Assembly: GCF_017573465.1 (NCBI RefSeq)
Contig: NZ_JAGEPF010000004.1
Location: 1-64,000, forward strand
From: Actinomadura violacea
GTDB lineage: Bacteria; Actinomycetota; Actinomycetes; Streptosporangiales; Streptosporangiaceae
Reading direction: 5' to 3'
DNA length: 64,000 nucleotides
This document shows, one piece after another, positions 16,203 through 24,718 of the stretch. Below the pieces are notes generated by a model, which saw nothing but the letters and a program-made list of their open reading frames with translations, had not been told where the DNA came from and searched no databases. The first letter of the stretch is position 1; each line of letters opens with the position of its first letter. The position numbers and the translations under genes were made by a program.

Positions 16203-17336
16203 ATGGAGCCGACCCCCGTACGCTGCCCGGCGATCGAGCACCCGGACGTGCCGCGGGCCGACCCGGCCGCGCTGGCGCCGCTGCTGGCGCGGCTCGCCGA
16301 CGCCGCGCCGGTCGAGGGCGACGAGGCGTTCCCGCTCGGGACGCTGCGCGGCGACGGCCGCGTGGACCTGTGCAAGCAGGGGCTCGGGGCGGCGGGGGTG
16401 GCGCGGCTCGTCCCGGCGGCGGTCGCGTCGCCGCACGCGGTGCACCTGCTGCTCGGGACGAACGCGATGGGCGGCGAGGGCGCGCGGACGATCGCCGGCG
16501 CGCTGGAGCCGGGCCACGGCGTCCGGACGCTGTACCTCGGCTGCAACCGCATCGACGGGGACGGCGCGGCGGTGCTCGCGGACCGGCTCGCATCCGACGG
16601 GGAGGTGCGTGCGCTGTGGCTGAAGCGCAACCCCGTCGGTGACGCGGGCGCGCGGGCGGTCGCCGCGATGCTGCGCCGCAACACGGCGATCCGGACGCTG
16701 GACCTGGTCAACACCGGTCTCGGCATGGACGGCCTGCGTGCGCTGCTCGGCGCGCTGACGGCCCGGGACGTGCCGCTGGAGCGGCTGTTCGTCGGCGGGA
16801 ACGGCATCGGCCCGGACGCGGCGGACCTGCTGGCCGCGCTGGTCCGCGACGCGGGCGTCCGCGAGCTGTACGCGCCCGCGAACCACCTCGGCGACGAGGG
16901 TGCCGCGGTGCTGGCGTCGGCGGCGGAGTCGGCGGGGCGCCCGGTGCGGTTCGGTCTCGGCGGCAACGGCGTCGGGCCGGACGGCGCGCGGTCGCTGGCC
17001 GGGGCGCTCGGCGCGATCGAGGCGCTGGACCTGAGCCGGCCGCCGTCGGAGCGGGCACTCGGCGCGCCGCCCAACGCCACCGGCGACGAGGGCGCGGCGG
17101 CGCTCGCAGCGGCGCTGCCCGGCAGCCCGCTGCGCCGTCTCGGGCTGAGCCACACCGGCCTGACCGGGCGCGGCGCGAAGACGCTGCTGGCCGGCGTCGG
17201 CGCGGAGAGCCGGCTGGAGTACGTCGGTCTCGGCCCGGGCGTCCCGCGCAGGGTGAAGCGCGCGTTCGCGGAGCGGCTGCGCCCGGCGGCCCGCCCGCAC
17301 CCCGACGTGCACGCGATCGCGAGCGTCTACCGTTGA
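16203..17336 (+). CDS. Leucine-rich repeat protein (RNase-inhibitor/GALA type)
   Basis: A 377-residue protein; ATG 16203 is 5 bp after the SDR stop. From ~residue 80 it is built of ribonuclease-inhibitor-type LRRs of about 28 residues, for example RTLYLGCNRIDGDGAAVLAD, RALWLKRNPVGDAGARAVAA, RTLDLVNTGLGMDGLRALLG and ERLFVGGNGIGPDAADLLAA. The horseshoe should bind a protein partner; no catalytic domain is visible. There is no signal peptide, so it is probably cytosolic. Its stop overlaps the ankyrin B start by 4 bp. Adjacency to the SDR gene in a closely packed set suggests a complex, but this is inference. Confidence 0.85.
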   Translation: MEPTPVRCPAIEHPDVPRADPAALAPLLARLADAAPVEGDEAFPLGTLRGDGRVDLCKQGLGAAGVARLVPAAVASPHAVHLLLGTNAMGGEGARTIAGALEPGHGVRTLYLGCNRIDGDGAAVLADRLASDGEVRALWLKRNPVGDAGARAVAAMLRRNTAIRTLDLVNTGLGMDGLRALLGALTARDVPLERLFVGGNGIGPDAADLLAALVRDAGVRELYAPANHLGDEGAAVLASAAESAGRPVRFGLGGNGVGPDGARSLAGALGAIEALDLSRPPSERALGAPPNATGDEGAAALAAALPGSPLRRLGLSHTGLTGRGAKTLLAGVGAESRLEYVGLGPGVPRRVKRAFAERLRPAARPHPDVHAIASVYR

Positions 17337-19009
17337 CGGTCTTCCACCCTCCCCCGTCCTGGCGTGAGATCGGGCCGGCCTGGCAGCGCGCCCGCAGGTA
17401 CGGCCTGCCGCCCGCCGCGGTCGCGAAGGCGGCCGAGCGGCGGCGGGCTGGCGACTGGCGCGGCGCCTGCGCGGCGGCGCGCGTCGACGTCGCGTTCGAC
17501 CCGGCGGACGTCGCGCGCGAGCACGGCGCGCAGGAGGCGGCCCGGCTGGAGGAGGACCTGCGGCATCTCGTCCCGGACCTGCTGCACTGGCACCTGCCCC
17601 GGGACGCGTTCCAGGCCGGGGGCGTGAGCACGTTCACCGCCGGACGGCGGTTCGCGCTCACCCGCTACCGCGCGCCAGGGGCGCCATGGTCTGCGGTGCT
17701 GCAGGTCGCGGCACCGCCGACGGCGTTCGCGCCGCAGCGGCCGGCGCTGGAACTGGCGTCCGCGGTCTCGGCGGACGAGGACTGGACCGCCGACCGGTAC
17801 CTGTTCGACGACCGGCACTGCCACGAGCTGGCCGAGCACTACGGCGGGCACGGGCGCGTCCCGTTCTTCCACGCGGACGGCACGCCCCGCGACCCGGGCG
17901 AGCTGCCCGCGTCCGACCCCGGCCCCGGCGATGCCGTTGCCCGGGCCGAATGGGCGCTGCTGCTCGCCGGGCGGCCCGGCGCCGGACGCGCGGAGATCCA
18001 GGCGGCCTTCGACGCCGTGGGGATCGGGCTGGTCCTGGAGGAGCATCCGAAGACGCAGCCGTGGGAGCGCGGCCCGTGGTCCGATCTGTCCCGGCTGGGC
18101 ACGGCGGCGCCGATGCTCGCGCACCGGATCCGGCGCCTGGCGGGGCGCGGCGGCCGCCCGCTGTCCGCGCTGGTCCGGCTGCCGGACCGGCAGGTCACCG
18201 TGCGCGTCGAGGCGGGCGGGCGGCGCGAGCGCCCGCTGGTCTGGCCGGCGCACACCGGCGAGACGCGGCGGCGCACGCCCGCCCCGGGATGCTGGCACGA
18301 CCTGCCCGACCTCGACCTGCTCCGCGGCGGGCTGCTCGCCCCGGACGAACTGCATCCGCTCGTCCGGTCGGCGCTCTTCCCCGGCCGTCCGCCGCAGGAC
18401 GGCCCTGCCGATGGGCCCGGCCACAGGCTGCCGGCGACGGTGCGGGTGCGCTGTGAAGGGGTGTGGCACAAGGTCAGGCTGGGCGACGGCGACCTGCGGA
18501 TCCCGCACACCGAGGAGGAGGCGCGCCGCGAGCAGGCGTTCGGCGCGTTCGGCGGCGCGGTCGGCGGCTGCTTCGCGGCCCGCCGGGCCTGGCGGTCGGG
18601 GGCGGGCCGGCTGCCGCGCGCGCTGCGGCGGCACCGGAACGAGGTGTTCCTGCGCGCCCGGCACGGCGACGCCGACGGCGTCCTGCGCCTGCTGGACGCC
18701 GGGCTCGACCCGCACGTGACGGACGGCCGCGGCTGGACGCTCCTGCACGCCCTCTACGCGATGGACCACGAGGCGCTGCTGCCTCGGCTGCTGGAGGCGG
18801 GCCTCGACGTCGACGCCGCCGACCGCGACGGCCGCACGCCGGCGCTCCTCGCCGTCCAGCACCACGGCTCCCCCGCGCTGGTGCGCGCGCTGCTGGACGC
18901 CGGGGCGCGCACCGAGATCGCGGCGGCCCCGATGCCGCCGCACGGCCCGTCCACCCTGAGCAAGGCCGCCGAGAAGGCCGAACGCGACGATCTGGAGTTC
19001 CTGCCGTGA
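17333..19009 (+). CDS. Ankyrin-repeat protein with unknown N-terminal domain (copy B)
   Basis: A 558-residue paralogue of the protein at 12941. It probably begins with TTG inside the LRR stop (TTGA overlap), since no ATG or GTG fits the conserved N-terminus. Shared blocks include AWQRARRYGLP, RRAGDWRGACAAARVDV, DLRHLVPDLLHWHLPR, YLFDDRH, PFFHADGTPRDP and ELPASDPGPGDAVARAEW. The C-terminal ~130 residues carry ankyrin repeats (ARHGDADGVLRLLDAGLDP; GRTPALLAVQHHGSPALVRA). Unlike copy A it has no RNA element of its own; it sits inside the operon led by RNA 2. Its stop overlaps the MoxR start (GTGA). Function unknown. Confidence 0.82.
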   Translation: MTVFHPPPSWREIGPAWQRARRYGLPPAAVAKAAERRRAGDWRGACAAARVDVAFDPADVAREHGAQEAARLEEDLRHLVPDLLHWHLPRDAFQAGGVSTFTAGRRFALTRYRAPGAPWSAVLQVAAPPTAFAPQRPALELASAVSADEDWTADRYLFDDRHCHELAEHYGGHGRVPFFHADGTPRDPGELPASDPGPGDAVARAEWALLLAGRPGAGRAEIQAAFDAVGIGLVLEEHPKTQPWERGPWSDLSRLGTAAPMLAHRIRRLAGRGGRPLSALVRLPDRQVTVRVEAGGRRERPLVWPAHTGETRRRTPAPGCWHDLPDLDLLRGGLLAPDELHPLVRSALFPGRPPQDGPADGPGHRLPATVRVRCEGVWHKVRLGDGDLRIPHTEEEARREQAFGAFGGAVGGCFAARRAWRSGAGRLPRALRRHRNEVFLRARHGDADGVLRLLDAGLDPHVTDGRGWTLLHALYAMDHEALLPRLLEAGLDVDAADRDGRTPALLAVQHHGSPALVRALLDAGARTEIAAAPMPPHGPSTLSKAAEKAERDDLEFLP

Positions 19010-20196
19010 CCACCGAGACCGTGACGGGGCCGCTCGACGCGGCGGACGAGCTGAACCGGCGGGCCGGCGCCTGGCGCGCCGAGCCGGCGCGCAGCGTGCA
19101 GCTGGAGGCGCTCGCGCTGGCGGTGTCGGCGAACATCCCGGTGCTGCTGTGGGGCGAGCCGGGCATCGGCAAGTCCGCGGGCATGGAGCGGCTCGCCGAG
19201 GGGCTCGGTGTCCCGCTGGAGACGGTCATCGCGAGCGTGCACGAGCCGTCCGACTTCGCCGGGCTGCCGATCATCGGGGACGACCCGGCCGCGACGGGGG
19301 TGCCGATGGCGCCGCCGGACTGGGCGGTGCGGCTGGCGGCCGCGGGCCGCGGCGTCGTGTTCTTCGACGAGCTGTCGTCGGCGCCGCCGGCGGTGCAGGC
19401 GGCGCTGCTGCGCGTCGTGCTGGAGCGGCGGGTCGGCAGCCTGCGGCTGCCGGCGCCGGTCCGGGTCGTCGCGGCGGCGAACCCGCCGGCGAGCGCGGCG
19501 GACGGCTGGCACCTGTCGCCGCCGCTGGCGAACCGGTTCGTCCACCTGCACTGGACGCACGACCCGCGCACGGTGGCGCGCGGGATGGCGGGCACCTGGC
19601 CGGAGCTGACCGTCCCGGTGGTGGACGGGTCGAAGGCGTCCGCCGCGATCGCCCGCGCGCGCGGCGCCGTGTCCGGGTTCCTCACGGCGCGGCCCGGGCT
19701 CGCGCACCACCTGCCGGAGGACGCCGAGGCGCGGGGCGGCGCATGGCCGTCGCCGCGCAGCTGGGAGATGGCGCTGCGGCTGCTCGCCACCGGGTACGCG
19801 ACGGGCGCCGGGCAGGAGGCGGTGTCCGCCGCGGTGATCGGCGCGATCGGCGACGGCGCGGGCCTCGAACTGCTCTCCTACCTGGAGGAGCTGGACCTGC
19901 CCGACCCCGACCGGGTGCTGGCCGACCCGAAGGCGTTCGCGCTGCCCGAGCGCGGTGACCGGCAGCTGGCGTTCCTGACCGCGGTGGTCTCCTCGGTGCA
20001 GGGCGACTGCACCCGCAGGCGGTGGGAGGCGGGCTGGGAGGTGCTGGCGAAGGCGGTCGACGCGGGCGTCCCGGACGTGGCGGCGCGCGCCGCGTCGGAC
20101 CTGGCTGCGCTGCGCGACGTCCGGTGGCCGGTGCCGCCGGGGATCGACGCGTTCATCGACATCCTGCAGCTGTCCGGCGCGCTGCCGGGCGCGTGA
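19006..20196 (+). CDS. MoxR/dynein-related AAA+ ATPase
   Basis: A 396-residue AAA+ protein. Walker A GEPGIGKSAGM (~residues 46-56), Walker B VVFFDELSSAPP (~117-128), sensor 1 VVAAANPPASAADG (~154-167) and the arginine-finger region LANRFVHLHW (~174-183) are visible. MoxR ATPases act as chaperone-like machines that work with VWA-domain proteins, and a VWA gene follows with a 4-bp GTGA overlap. Start GTG 19006 overlaps the ankyrin B stop. It is distinct in sequence from the second MoxR gene at 30711, so the window carries two separate MoxR/VWA modules. Confidence 0.88.
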   Translation: MTTETVTGPLDAADELNRRAGAWRAEPARSVQLEALALAVSANIPVLLWGEPGIGKSAGMERLAEGLGVPLETVIASVHEPSDFAGLPIIGDDPAATGVPMAPPDWAVRLAAAGRGVVFFDELSSAPPAVQAALLRVVLERRVGSLRLPAPVRVVAAANPPASAADGWHLSPPLANRFVHLHWTHDPRTVARGMAGTWPELTVPVVDGSKASAAIARARGAVSGFLTARPGLAHHLPEDAEARGGAWPSPRSWEMALRLLATGYATGAGQEAVSAAVIGAIGDGAGLELLSYLEELDLPDPDRVLADPKAFALPERGDRQLAFLTAVVSSVQGDCTRRRWEAGWEVLAKAVDAGVPDVAARAASDLAALRDVRWPVPPGIDAFIDILQLSGALPGA

Positions 20197-21368
20197 CCGC
20201 CGTGCTGGACCGGACGAAGCTGCTCGCCGCCCGCTTCAAGGCCGCCGGCGACCGCCCCTACCTGGCGTCCGCGCTGTACTCGCTGACGGTCGTGCCGAGC
20301 GGCCGGGTGCCGACGATGGGCGTCGACCGGCACTGGCGGTGCTACGTCTCGCCCGCGTTCGTGGACGCCACGCCCGTCGAGGAGCTGGCGGGCGTGTGGA
20401 TCCACGAGGTCGCGCACCTGCTGCGCGACCACCACGGCCGCGCGTCCCGGCTGCCGGCCGCCGACCAGCGCGACCACGGGCGGGTCAACATCGCGCAGGA
20501 CTGCGAGATCAACGACGACCTGCTCGCCGACGGGCTGCCGCTGCCCGCCGGGCGGATGCATCCCCGCGACTTCGGGCTGCCCGAGGGGCGGATGTTCGAG
20601 GAGTACCTGAAGGGCGTCCCCGCGCAGCCGCACCACGACTGCGGGTCGGGCGCGCACGGCGTGCCGATGCCGTGGGAGCCGGACGGGGCGGGCGCGCCGT
20701 CGGTGCGGGCGACCGAGGCGGAGGCGCTGCGGCGCGCGACCGCCGAGGCGATGCGGGCGCACCAGCGGGCGCGCGGGACGCTGCCCGGCGGGTGGCAGCG
20801 GTGGGCCGACCAGGTCCTCGAACCGGTCGTGGACTGGCGGCGGGTGCTGGCGGGCGCGGTGCGGGAGGCGGTCGCGTGGGCGGGCGGCGCCGTCGACTAC
20901 ACCTACCGGCGGCCGTCGCGCCGCACCCCCGCGCTGCGCGGCGCCGTGCTGCCGAGCCTGCGCCGCCCGCTGCCCCGCGTCGCGATCGTGATCGACACGT
21001 CCGGGTCCATGGGCGACGACGAGCTGGCGGCGGCGCTCGCCGAGGTCACCGGGGTGCTGCGGGAGGTCGGCGTCCGCGGCAACCGGGTGACCGTGCTGGC
21101 CTGCGACGCCGACGTGCAGGCGGTGTCGCGGGTGACGTCGGTCGAGCAGGTCGAGCTCGGCGGGGGCGGCGGCACCGACATGCGGGTCGGGATCGCGCGG
21201 GCGCTCGCGCAGCCCGACCGGCCGCAGGTCGTGATCGTCCTCACCGACGGGTACACGCCGTGGCCGGAGGAGTCCCCGTCCTGCCGGCTGATCGCCGTGC
21301 TCGTCGGCGACTGCACCTTCGACCCGCCCCGGTGGGTGGAGACGGTCCGGATCGACCGGGCCTCGTAG
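20193..21368 (+). CDS. VWA-like protein with putative zinc-metallopeptidase domain (DUF2201 type)
   Basis: A 391-residue protein; GTG 20193 overlaps the ATPase stop. The N-terminal ~200 residues contain a zincin-like HEVAH motif (~residues 71-75) followed by CEINDDLL (~108-115), as in the metallopeptidase-like domain that precedes VWA in this family. The C-terminal domain (~260-391) is a VWA fold with the MIDAS sequence IDTSGSMG (~268-275) and GGGGGTDM (~324-331). It is probably the partner and client adaptor of the preceding MoxR ATPase. No membrane segment is seen. It is last in the operon; the next gene, 26 bp on, has its own ribosome-binding site and is functionally unrelated. Confidence 0.85.
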   Translation: MTAVLDRTKLLAARFKAAGDRPYLASALYSLTVVPSGRVPTMGVDRHWRCYVSPAFVDATPVEELAGVWIHEVAHLLRDHHGRASRLPAADQRDHGRVNIAQDCEINDDLLADGLPLPAGRMHPRDFGLPEGRMFEEYLKGVPAQPHHDCGSGAHGVPMPWEPDGAGAPSVRATEAEALRRATAEAMRAHQRARGTLPGGWQRWADQVLEPVVDWRRVLAGAVREAVAWAGGAVDYTYRRPSRRTPALRGAVLPSLRRPLPRVAIVIDTSGSMGDDELAAALAEVTGVLREVGVRGNRVTVLACDADVQAVSRVTSVEQVELGGGGGTDMRVGIARALAQPDRPQVVIVLTDGYTPWPEESPSCRLIAVLVGDCTFDPPRWVETVRIDRAS

Positions 21369-21394
21369 GGTACGTCTGGACGAGGGAGGCGCCC

Positions 21395-22333
21395 ATGAGC
21401 GACGTGCCCGGACGCGACGGCCCCGGCGAGCCGCGCCTGGAGGAGGTGTCCGACGGCGTGTTCGCCTACGTCCAACCGGACGGCACCTGGTGGATCAACA
21501 ACACCGGCTTCCTCGCCGCCGAGCGCGGGGTGATCAGTGTCGACGCGTGCTCGACCAAGCGCCGCACCCGCGCCTACCTGGACGCGATCCGGACGGTCAC
21601 CGACCGGCCCGTCCGGACGCTGGTGAACACCCACCACCACGGCGACCACACCTTCGGCAACTACCTGTTCTCCGGCGCCACCATCGTCGGCCACGAGCGG
21701 ACCCGCGAGAACGCGCTCGCGTGGGGCAGGCCGTTCGACGAGCCGTTCTGGACGAAGGTGGAGTGGGGCGGCGTCGAGGTCGAGCCGCCCTTCCTCACCT
21801 ACACCGGCGGCGTCACGCTGTGGTCCGGGGACCTGCGCTGCGAGGTCCGGCACGTCGGCACCGCCGCGCACACCACCAACGACTCGATCGTGTGGATCCC
21901 GGAGCGCCGCGTGCTGTTCTGCGGCGACCTGCTGTTCAACGGCGGCACCCCGTTCGTGATGCAGGGGTCGGTGGCGGGCGCGATCGCGGTGCTGGAGGAG
22001 GTCGTCGCGCCGCTGGACGCGGCGGTGATCGTCCCGGGGCACGGGCCCGTGGCGGGCCCGGAGCTGATCGGCCGCGTCCTCGGCTACCTGCGGTTCCTGC
22101 AGGCGACGGCGGCGGACGGCAAGGCCGCCGGGCTGTCCCCGCTGGAGGCAGCCCGGGAGGCCGATCTCGGCGAGTACGCGGAGCTGACCGACTCCGAGCG
22201 GATCGTCGGCAACCTGCACCGGGCGTACGCCGAGCTGGACGGCCTGGAGCCGGGCGGCGAGATCGACACCGCCACGGCCCTGCTGGAGATGGTCGACTAC
22301 AACGGCGGCCGTCCCCTGACCTGCCGGGCCTGA
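21395..22333 (+). CDS. MBL-fold metallohydrolase
   Basis: A 312-residue metallo-beta-lactamase-fold enzyme with a good ribosome-binding site (GGGAGG). Two-metal ligands are visible: NTHHHGDHTFGN (~residues 73-84, HxHxDH), the second His in HVGTAAHTTND (~153-163), Asp in LFCGDLLFNGG (~174-184) and His in VPGHGPV (~213-219). The subfamily resembles cyclase/hydrolase-like proteins of unknown substrate. It follows the VWA gene by 26 bp and could be read from the same transcript, but nothing in its sequence links it to that module. Confidence 0.85.
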   Translation: MSDVPGRDGPGEPRLEEVSDGVFAYVQPDGTWWINNTGFLAAERGVISVDACSTKRRTRAYLDAIRTVTDRPVRTLVNTHHHGDHTFGNYLFSGATIVGHERTRENALAWGRPFDEPFWTKVEWGGVEVEPPFLTYTGGVTLWSGDLRCEVRHVGTAAHTTNDSIVWIPERRVLFCGDLLFNGGTPFVMQGSVAGAIAVLEEVVAPLDAAVIVPGHGPVAGPELIGRVLGYLRFLQATAADGKAAGLSPLEAAREADLGEYAELTDSERIVGNLHRAYAELDGLEPGGEIDTATALLEMVDYNGGRPLTCRA

Positions 22334-22343
22334 CGGCCCGCCC

Positions 22344-22395
22344 GGCGGTGACGCGGCCGGCTAGGCGGTGACGCGGCCGGCTAGGCGGTGACGCG
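22344..22395. repeat. 20-bp tandem repeat spanning a stop codon
   Basis: The unit GGCGGTGACGCGGCCGGCTA occurs at 22344-22363 and 22364-22383, with a partial third copy at 22384-22395. The final copy contains the stop and last codons of the monooxygenase gene on the minus strand, so the 3' end of that gene has been duplicated just beyond its stop. Confidence 0.85.
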
Positions 22396-23538
22396 CTCGT
22401 CCCAGTCGACGCGGAACCGCTGCACGAACCCGAACATCTGCTCCGGGTCGACCGGGCCGGCCGGGCCGCCCGCCGACTTCTCCTTGTTCGTCTGCGCGGC
22501 GGCAGCGGCGATCGCCTCGACGCGCGGGCGCCGCAGCTCCTCGTAGGCGGTGAACGCGGCGGCCGGGTCCGGCAGGTCGCGCAGGCAGCGGGCTAGCTCC
22601 ACCGCGCTCTCGATCGCCAGCGACGCGCCCTGCCCCGAGCTCGGCGACGGCGCGTGCGCGGAGTCGCCGACGAGGACCATCCGGCCGCGGTGCCAGTGCG
22701 GGACGCGCGGCATGATCTCGATGCCGCCGAGGACGAACAGGTCCTCGGCCCGGCTGTGCCGCAGCAGCGCGCCGCCGGGGACGTCGTCGGCGTGCAGGTC
22801 GCGGAGCCGCTCGAGCCACTGCGCGGGCGGCGTGTTCCGCGAGGCGAACGCGGTGGCCGCGTCGGGCTCGGGGACGTTGCTGAACCAGGCGACGCGGCCG
22901 TCGGGCGTCCACCAGTAGCCGAGGAACGCGCGGGCGCCGAACGCGAAATACATGGTGTCAGGGTCGGGCATCACGCCGCTGCCGGACGCGGTCCCGCCGA
23001 TCCCGATGAGCCCGGTGTACTCGGGGCCGGGCGCGGCCGGGTCGATGAGGCGGCGGACGGTGGAGCGGATGCCGTCCGCGCCGACCAGGAGGTCGGCGGT
23101 GGCGGTGGTGCCGTCGTCGAAGTGCGCGGTGACGGCGCCGGCGGTCTCCTCCGCGCCGGTCAGCCGCTTCCCGTACTCGATCTTGACGCCGCGGGCGGCG
23201 GCGTGGTCGTGCAGGGCGCGGTTCAGGTCGGCCCTGGCCAGGACGTGGCTCGCGGGCAGGCCGGGGAGGCCGGCGAACTCGGCGAACCGGTTGCCCTTGC
23301 CGTCCCCCATCGCCATGCCGGGCATCGGGCGGCCGGCGGCGCGGACGGCGTCGGCGGCGCCGATCACCTCCAGCGCGTTGAGGCCGTTCGGCGCGACGGT
23401 CAGCGCGGCGCCGCCGTCCTGCTCGGCGGGGTGCGTCTCGTACACGGTCGCGTCGATGCCCGCCTTGCGCAGGGCCAGGGCCGTCACCGGGCCCGCGATG
23501 CCGCCGCCGATCACCAGGGCCGTCCGGTCGGGGGTCAT
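22381..23538 (-). CDS. FAD-dependent monooxygenase
   Basis: A 385-residue class A flavoprotein monooxygenase. The ATG at 23538 is preferred because GAGGAGA precedes it by about 5 bases; an in-frame ATG at 23559 lacks one. Visible motifs are the FAD-binding GGGIAGPVTALALRKAG (~residues 11-27), the DG motif LLVGADGIRSTVRR (~152-165) and the second FAD motif LVGDSAHAPSPSSGQGA (~287-303). The substrate is unknown; hydroxylation of an aromatic or antibiotic compound is typical. It is divergent from a PadR regulator and shares an operator with it, suggesting induction by a phenolic or drug ligand. Confidence 0.88.
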   Translation of the reverse strand: MTPDRTALVIGGGIAGPVTALALRKAGIDATVYETHPAEQDGGAALTVAPNGLNALEVIGAADAVRAAGRPMPGMAMGDGKGNRFAEFAGLPGLPASHVLARADLNRALHDHAAARGVKIEYGKRLTGAEETAGAVTAHFDDGTTATADLLVGADGIRSTVRRLIDPAAPGPEYTGLIGIGGTASGSGVMPDPDTMYFAFGARAFLGYWWTPDGRVAWFSNVPEPDAATAFASRNTPPAQWLERLRDLHADDVPGGALLRHSRAEDLFVLGGIEIMPRVPHWHRGRMVLVGDSAHAPSPSSGQGASLAIESAVELARCLRDLPDPAAAFTAYEELRRPRVEAIAAAAAQTNKEKSAGGPAGPVDPEQMFGFVQRFRVDWDERVTA

Positions 23539-23579
23539 GTCGTCTCCTCGCGTCGTCATGGCCTCATAGTCACACTGAA

Positions 23580-23600
23580 ACTAGTTGCAAGTCAACTAGT
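23580..23600. promoter_or_regulatory. Operator dyad between divergent monooxygenase and padR genes
   Basis: ACTAGTTG-CAAGT-CAACTAGT is a perfect 8-5-8 dyad. It overlaps a strong leftward promoter (TTGACT at 23595-23590 and GACTAT 18 bases on) and is just upstream of a rightward TAGTAT (23612-23617). Its AT content stands out from the surroundings. Binding of the PadR protein here would control both genes. Confidence 0.7.
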
Positions 23601-23623
23601 GTGCATGCGGCTAGTATCGGTGC

Positions 23624-24229
23624 ATGAGCGCACCCGTCCGCAGTTCCCCGCTGGCCCTGACCGTGCTGGCGCTGCTGCACACCCGGCCGCTGCACCCGTA
23701 CGGGATCCAGCGGCTGATCAAGGAGTGGGGCAAGGAGCAGGTCGTCAACGTCGAGCAGCGCGCGAGCCTGTACCGGACGATCGACCGGCTCAACGCGGCC
23801 GGGCTGATCGCCGTCCGGCAGACCGAGCGCGGCAGCCAGTACCCGGAGCGGACCGTCTACGAGGTGACCGAGGCCGGGCGGGAGACGGCGCGGACCTGGA
23901 TCCGCGCGATGCTCGCGGCGCCGAAGCGGGAGTTCCCCGAGTTCCCGGCGGCGGTGTCGAACGCGATGCTGCTGCCGCCCGCCGAACTGCTGGGCCTGCT
24001 GGAGGAGCGCCTGCGGGAACTGGAGAAGGACCTGGCCGGGCTGGACGCGAGCCTCGGCGAGGAGGCGGAGATGGGCCTGCCGCGCGTCACCATGCTCGAC
24101 ACGGAGTACATGCGCGCGGTCACGGCCGCCGAGACCGGCTGGGTGCGCTCGGTCGTCGACGACCTGCGCGCGGGCCGGCTCACCTGGAGCCGGGAGATGC
24201 TGGCGGCGTTCGACAGCGGCGCCCGGTGA
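23624..24229 (+). CDS. PadR-family transcriptional regulator
   Basis: A 201-residue repressor-type protein. The winged helix is at residues ~8-85 (LTVLALLHTRPLHPYGIQ, ASLYRTIDRLNAAGLI, YEVTEAGR), followed by the long C-terminal helices with LLEERLRELEKDL typical of the larger PadR group (Vir-like C-terminal domain). No ribosome-binding site precedes ATG 23624; a -10 box 7 bases upstream suggests a leaderless transcript. It probably represses itself and the divergent monooxygenase through the dyad between them. Confidence 0.88.
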   Translation: MSAPVRSSPLALTVLALLHTRPLHPYGIQRLIKEWGKEQVVNVEQRASLYRTIDRLNAAGLIAVRQTERGSQYPERTVYEVTEAGRETARTWIRAMLAAPKREFPEFPAAVSNAMLLPPAELLGLLEERLRELEKDLAGLDASLGEEAEMGLPRVTMLDTEYMRAVTAAETGWVRSVVDDLRAGRLTWSREMLAAFDSGAR

Positions 24230-24275
24230 CGGCGCCGCGAGAGAAGACGCACGAGAAAGAGAAGGCGCACGGAAG

Positions 24276-24312
24276 AGGGAGGGGTGCGGCGCCGTGCGCC
24301 GCACCCCTCCCT
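24276..24312. terminator. Bidirectional terminator hairpin
   Basis: A perfect 16-bp stem (24276-24291 with 24297-24312) with a 5-nt loop CCGTG lies between the convergent padR gene and the small secreted protein gene. It is GC-rich and symmetrical, so it can terminate transcription from both sides. Confidence 0.75.
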
Positions 24313-24325
24313 CGCTTGCCGATGG

Positions 24326-24670
24326 TCAGGCGCGCCCCGCGTCCGTGATGGACACGATGGAGGCGGTCTGGAACTTCTTGTGGCCCTTGGCATTGGCCTT
24401 GACGTTCGTGCTGTAGGTCTTGTACGTCCAGCTCAGGCTGTACTTGATCTTCAGCTTGTGGGTCGTCTTGCAGCGGTTGTGCCAGTACACCGTGACCGAG
24501 GTGTTGCCGTCGCCCCAGGACCAGGCGAAGCAGCCGGCGACGCCGCGGTGCACGGACGCCGAGGCGGGGGCGGCGCCGACGCCGACGCCGAGCCCGGCGG
24601 TCGCGACGGCGGCGGTGGCGATGACGGCGGCGCGGGTGCGCAGGCCGGTCCTACCCGAACGCGCGGACAT
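24326..24670 (-). CDS. Small secreted protein with SWGDGN motif (copy 1)
   Basis: A 114-residue protein with a Sec signal peptide (basic start, long Ala/Val/Gly core, cleavage after about APASA, residue ~38). The mature ~76 residues contain two cysteines and the pattern SWGDGNTSVTVYWHNRC followed by alternating beta-type sequence (KLKIKYSLSWTYKTY) and a Lys-rich stretch. No known family is recognised. The same SWGDGNxSxTVY pattern occurs in the gene upstream, so the two are diverged duplicates. The mature form is basic and probably extracellular, possibly a small beta-fold protein. Confidence 0.75.
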   Translation of the reverse strand: MSARSGRTGLRTRAAVIATAAVATAGLGVGVGAAPASASVHRGVAGCFAWSWGDGNTSVTVYWHNRCKTTHKLKIKYSLSWTYKTYSTNVKANAKGHKKFQTASIVSITDAGRA

Positions 24671-24718
24671 GGGAGATCCTCCTCGTTGGCGGGTTGCGGT
24701 CGTGGGTGGAGCGGCGGG

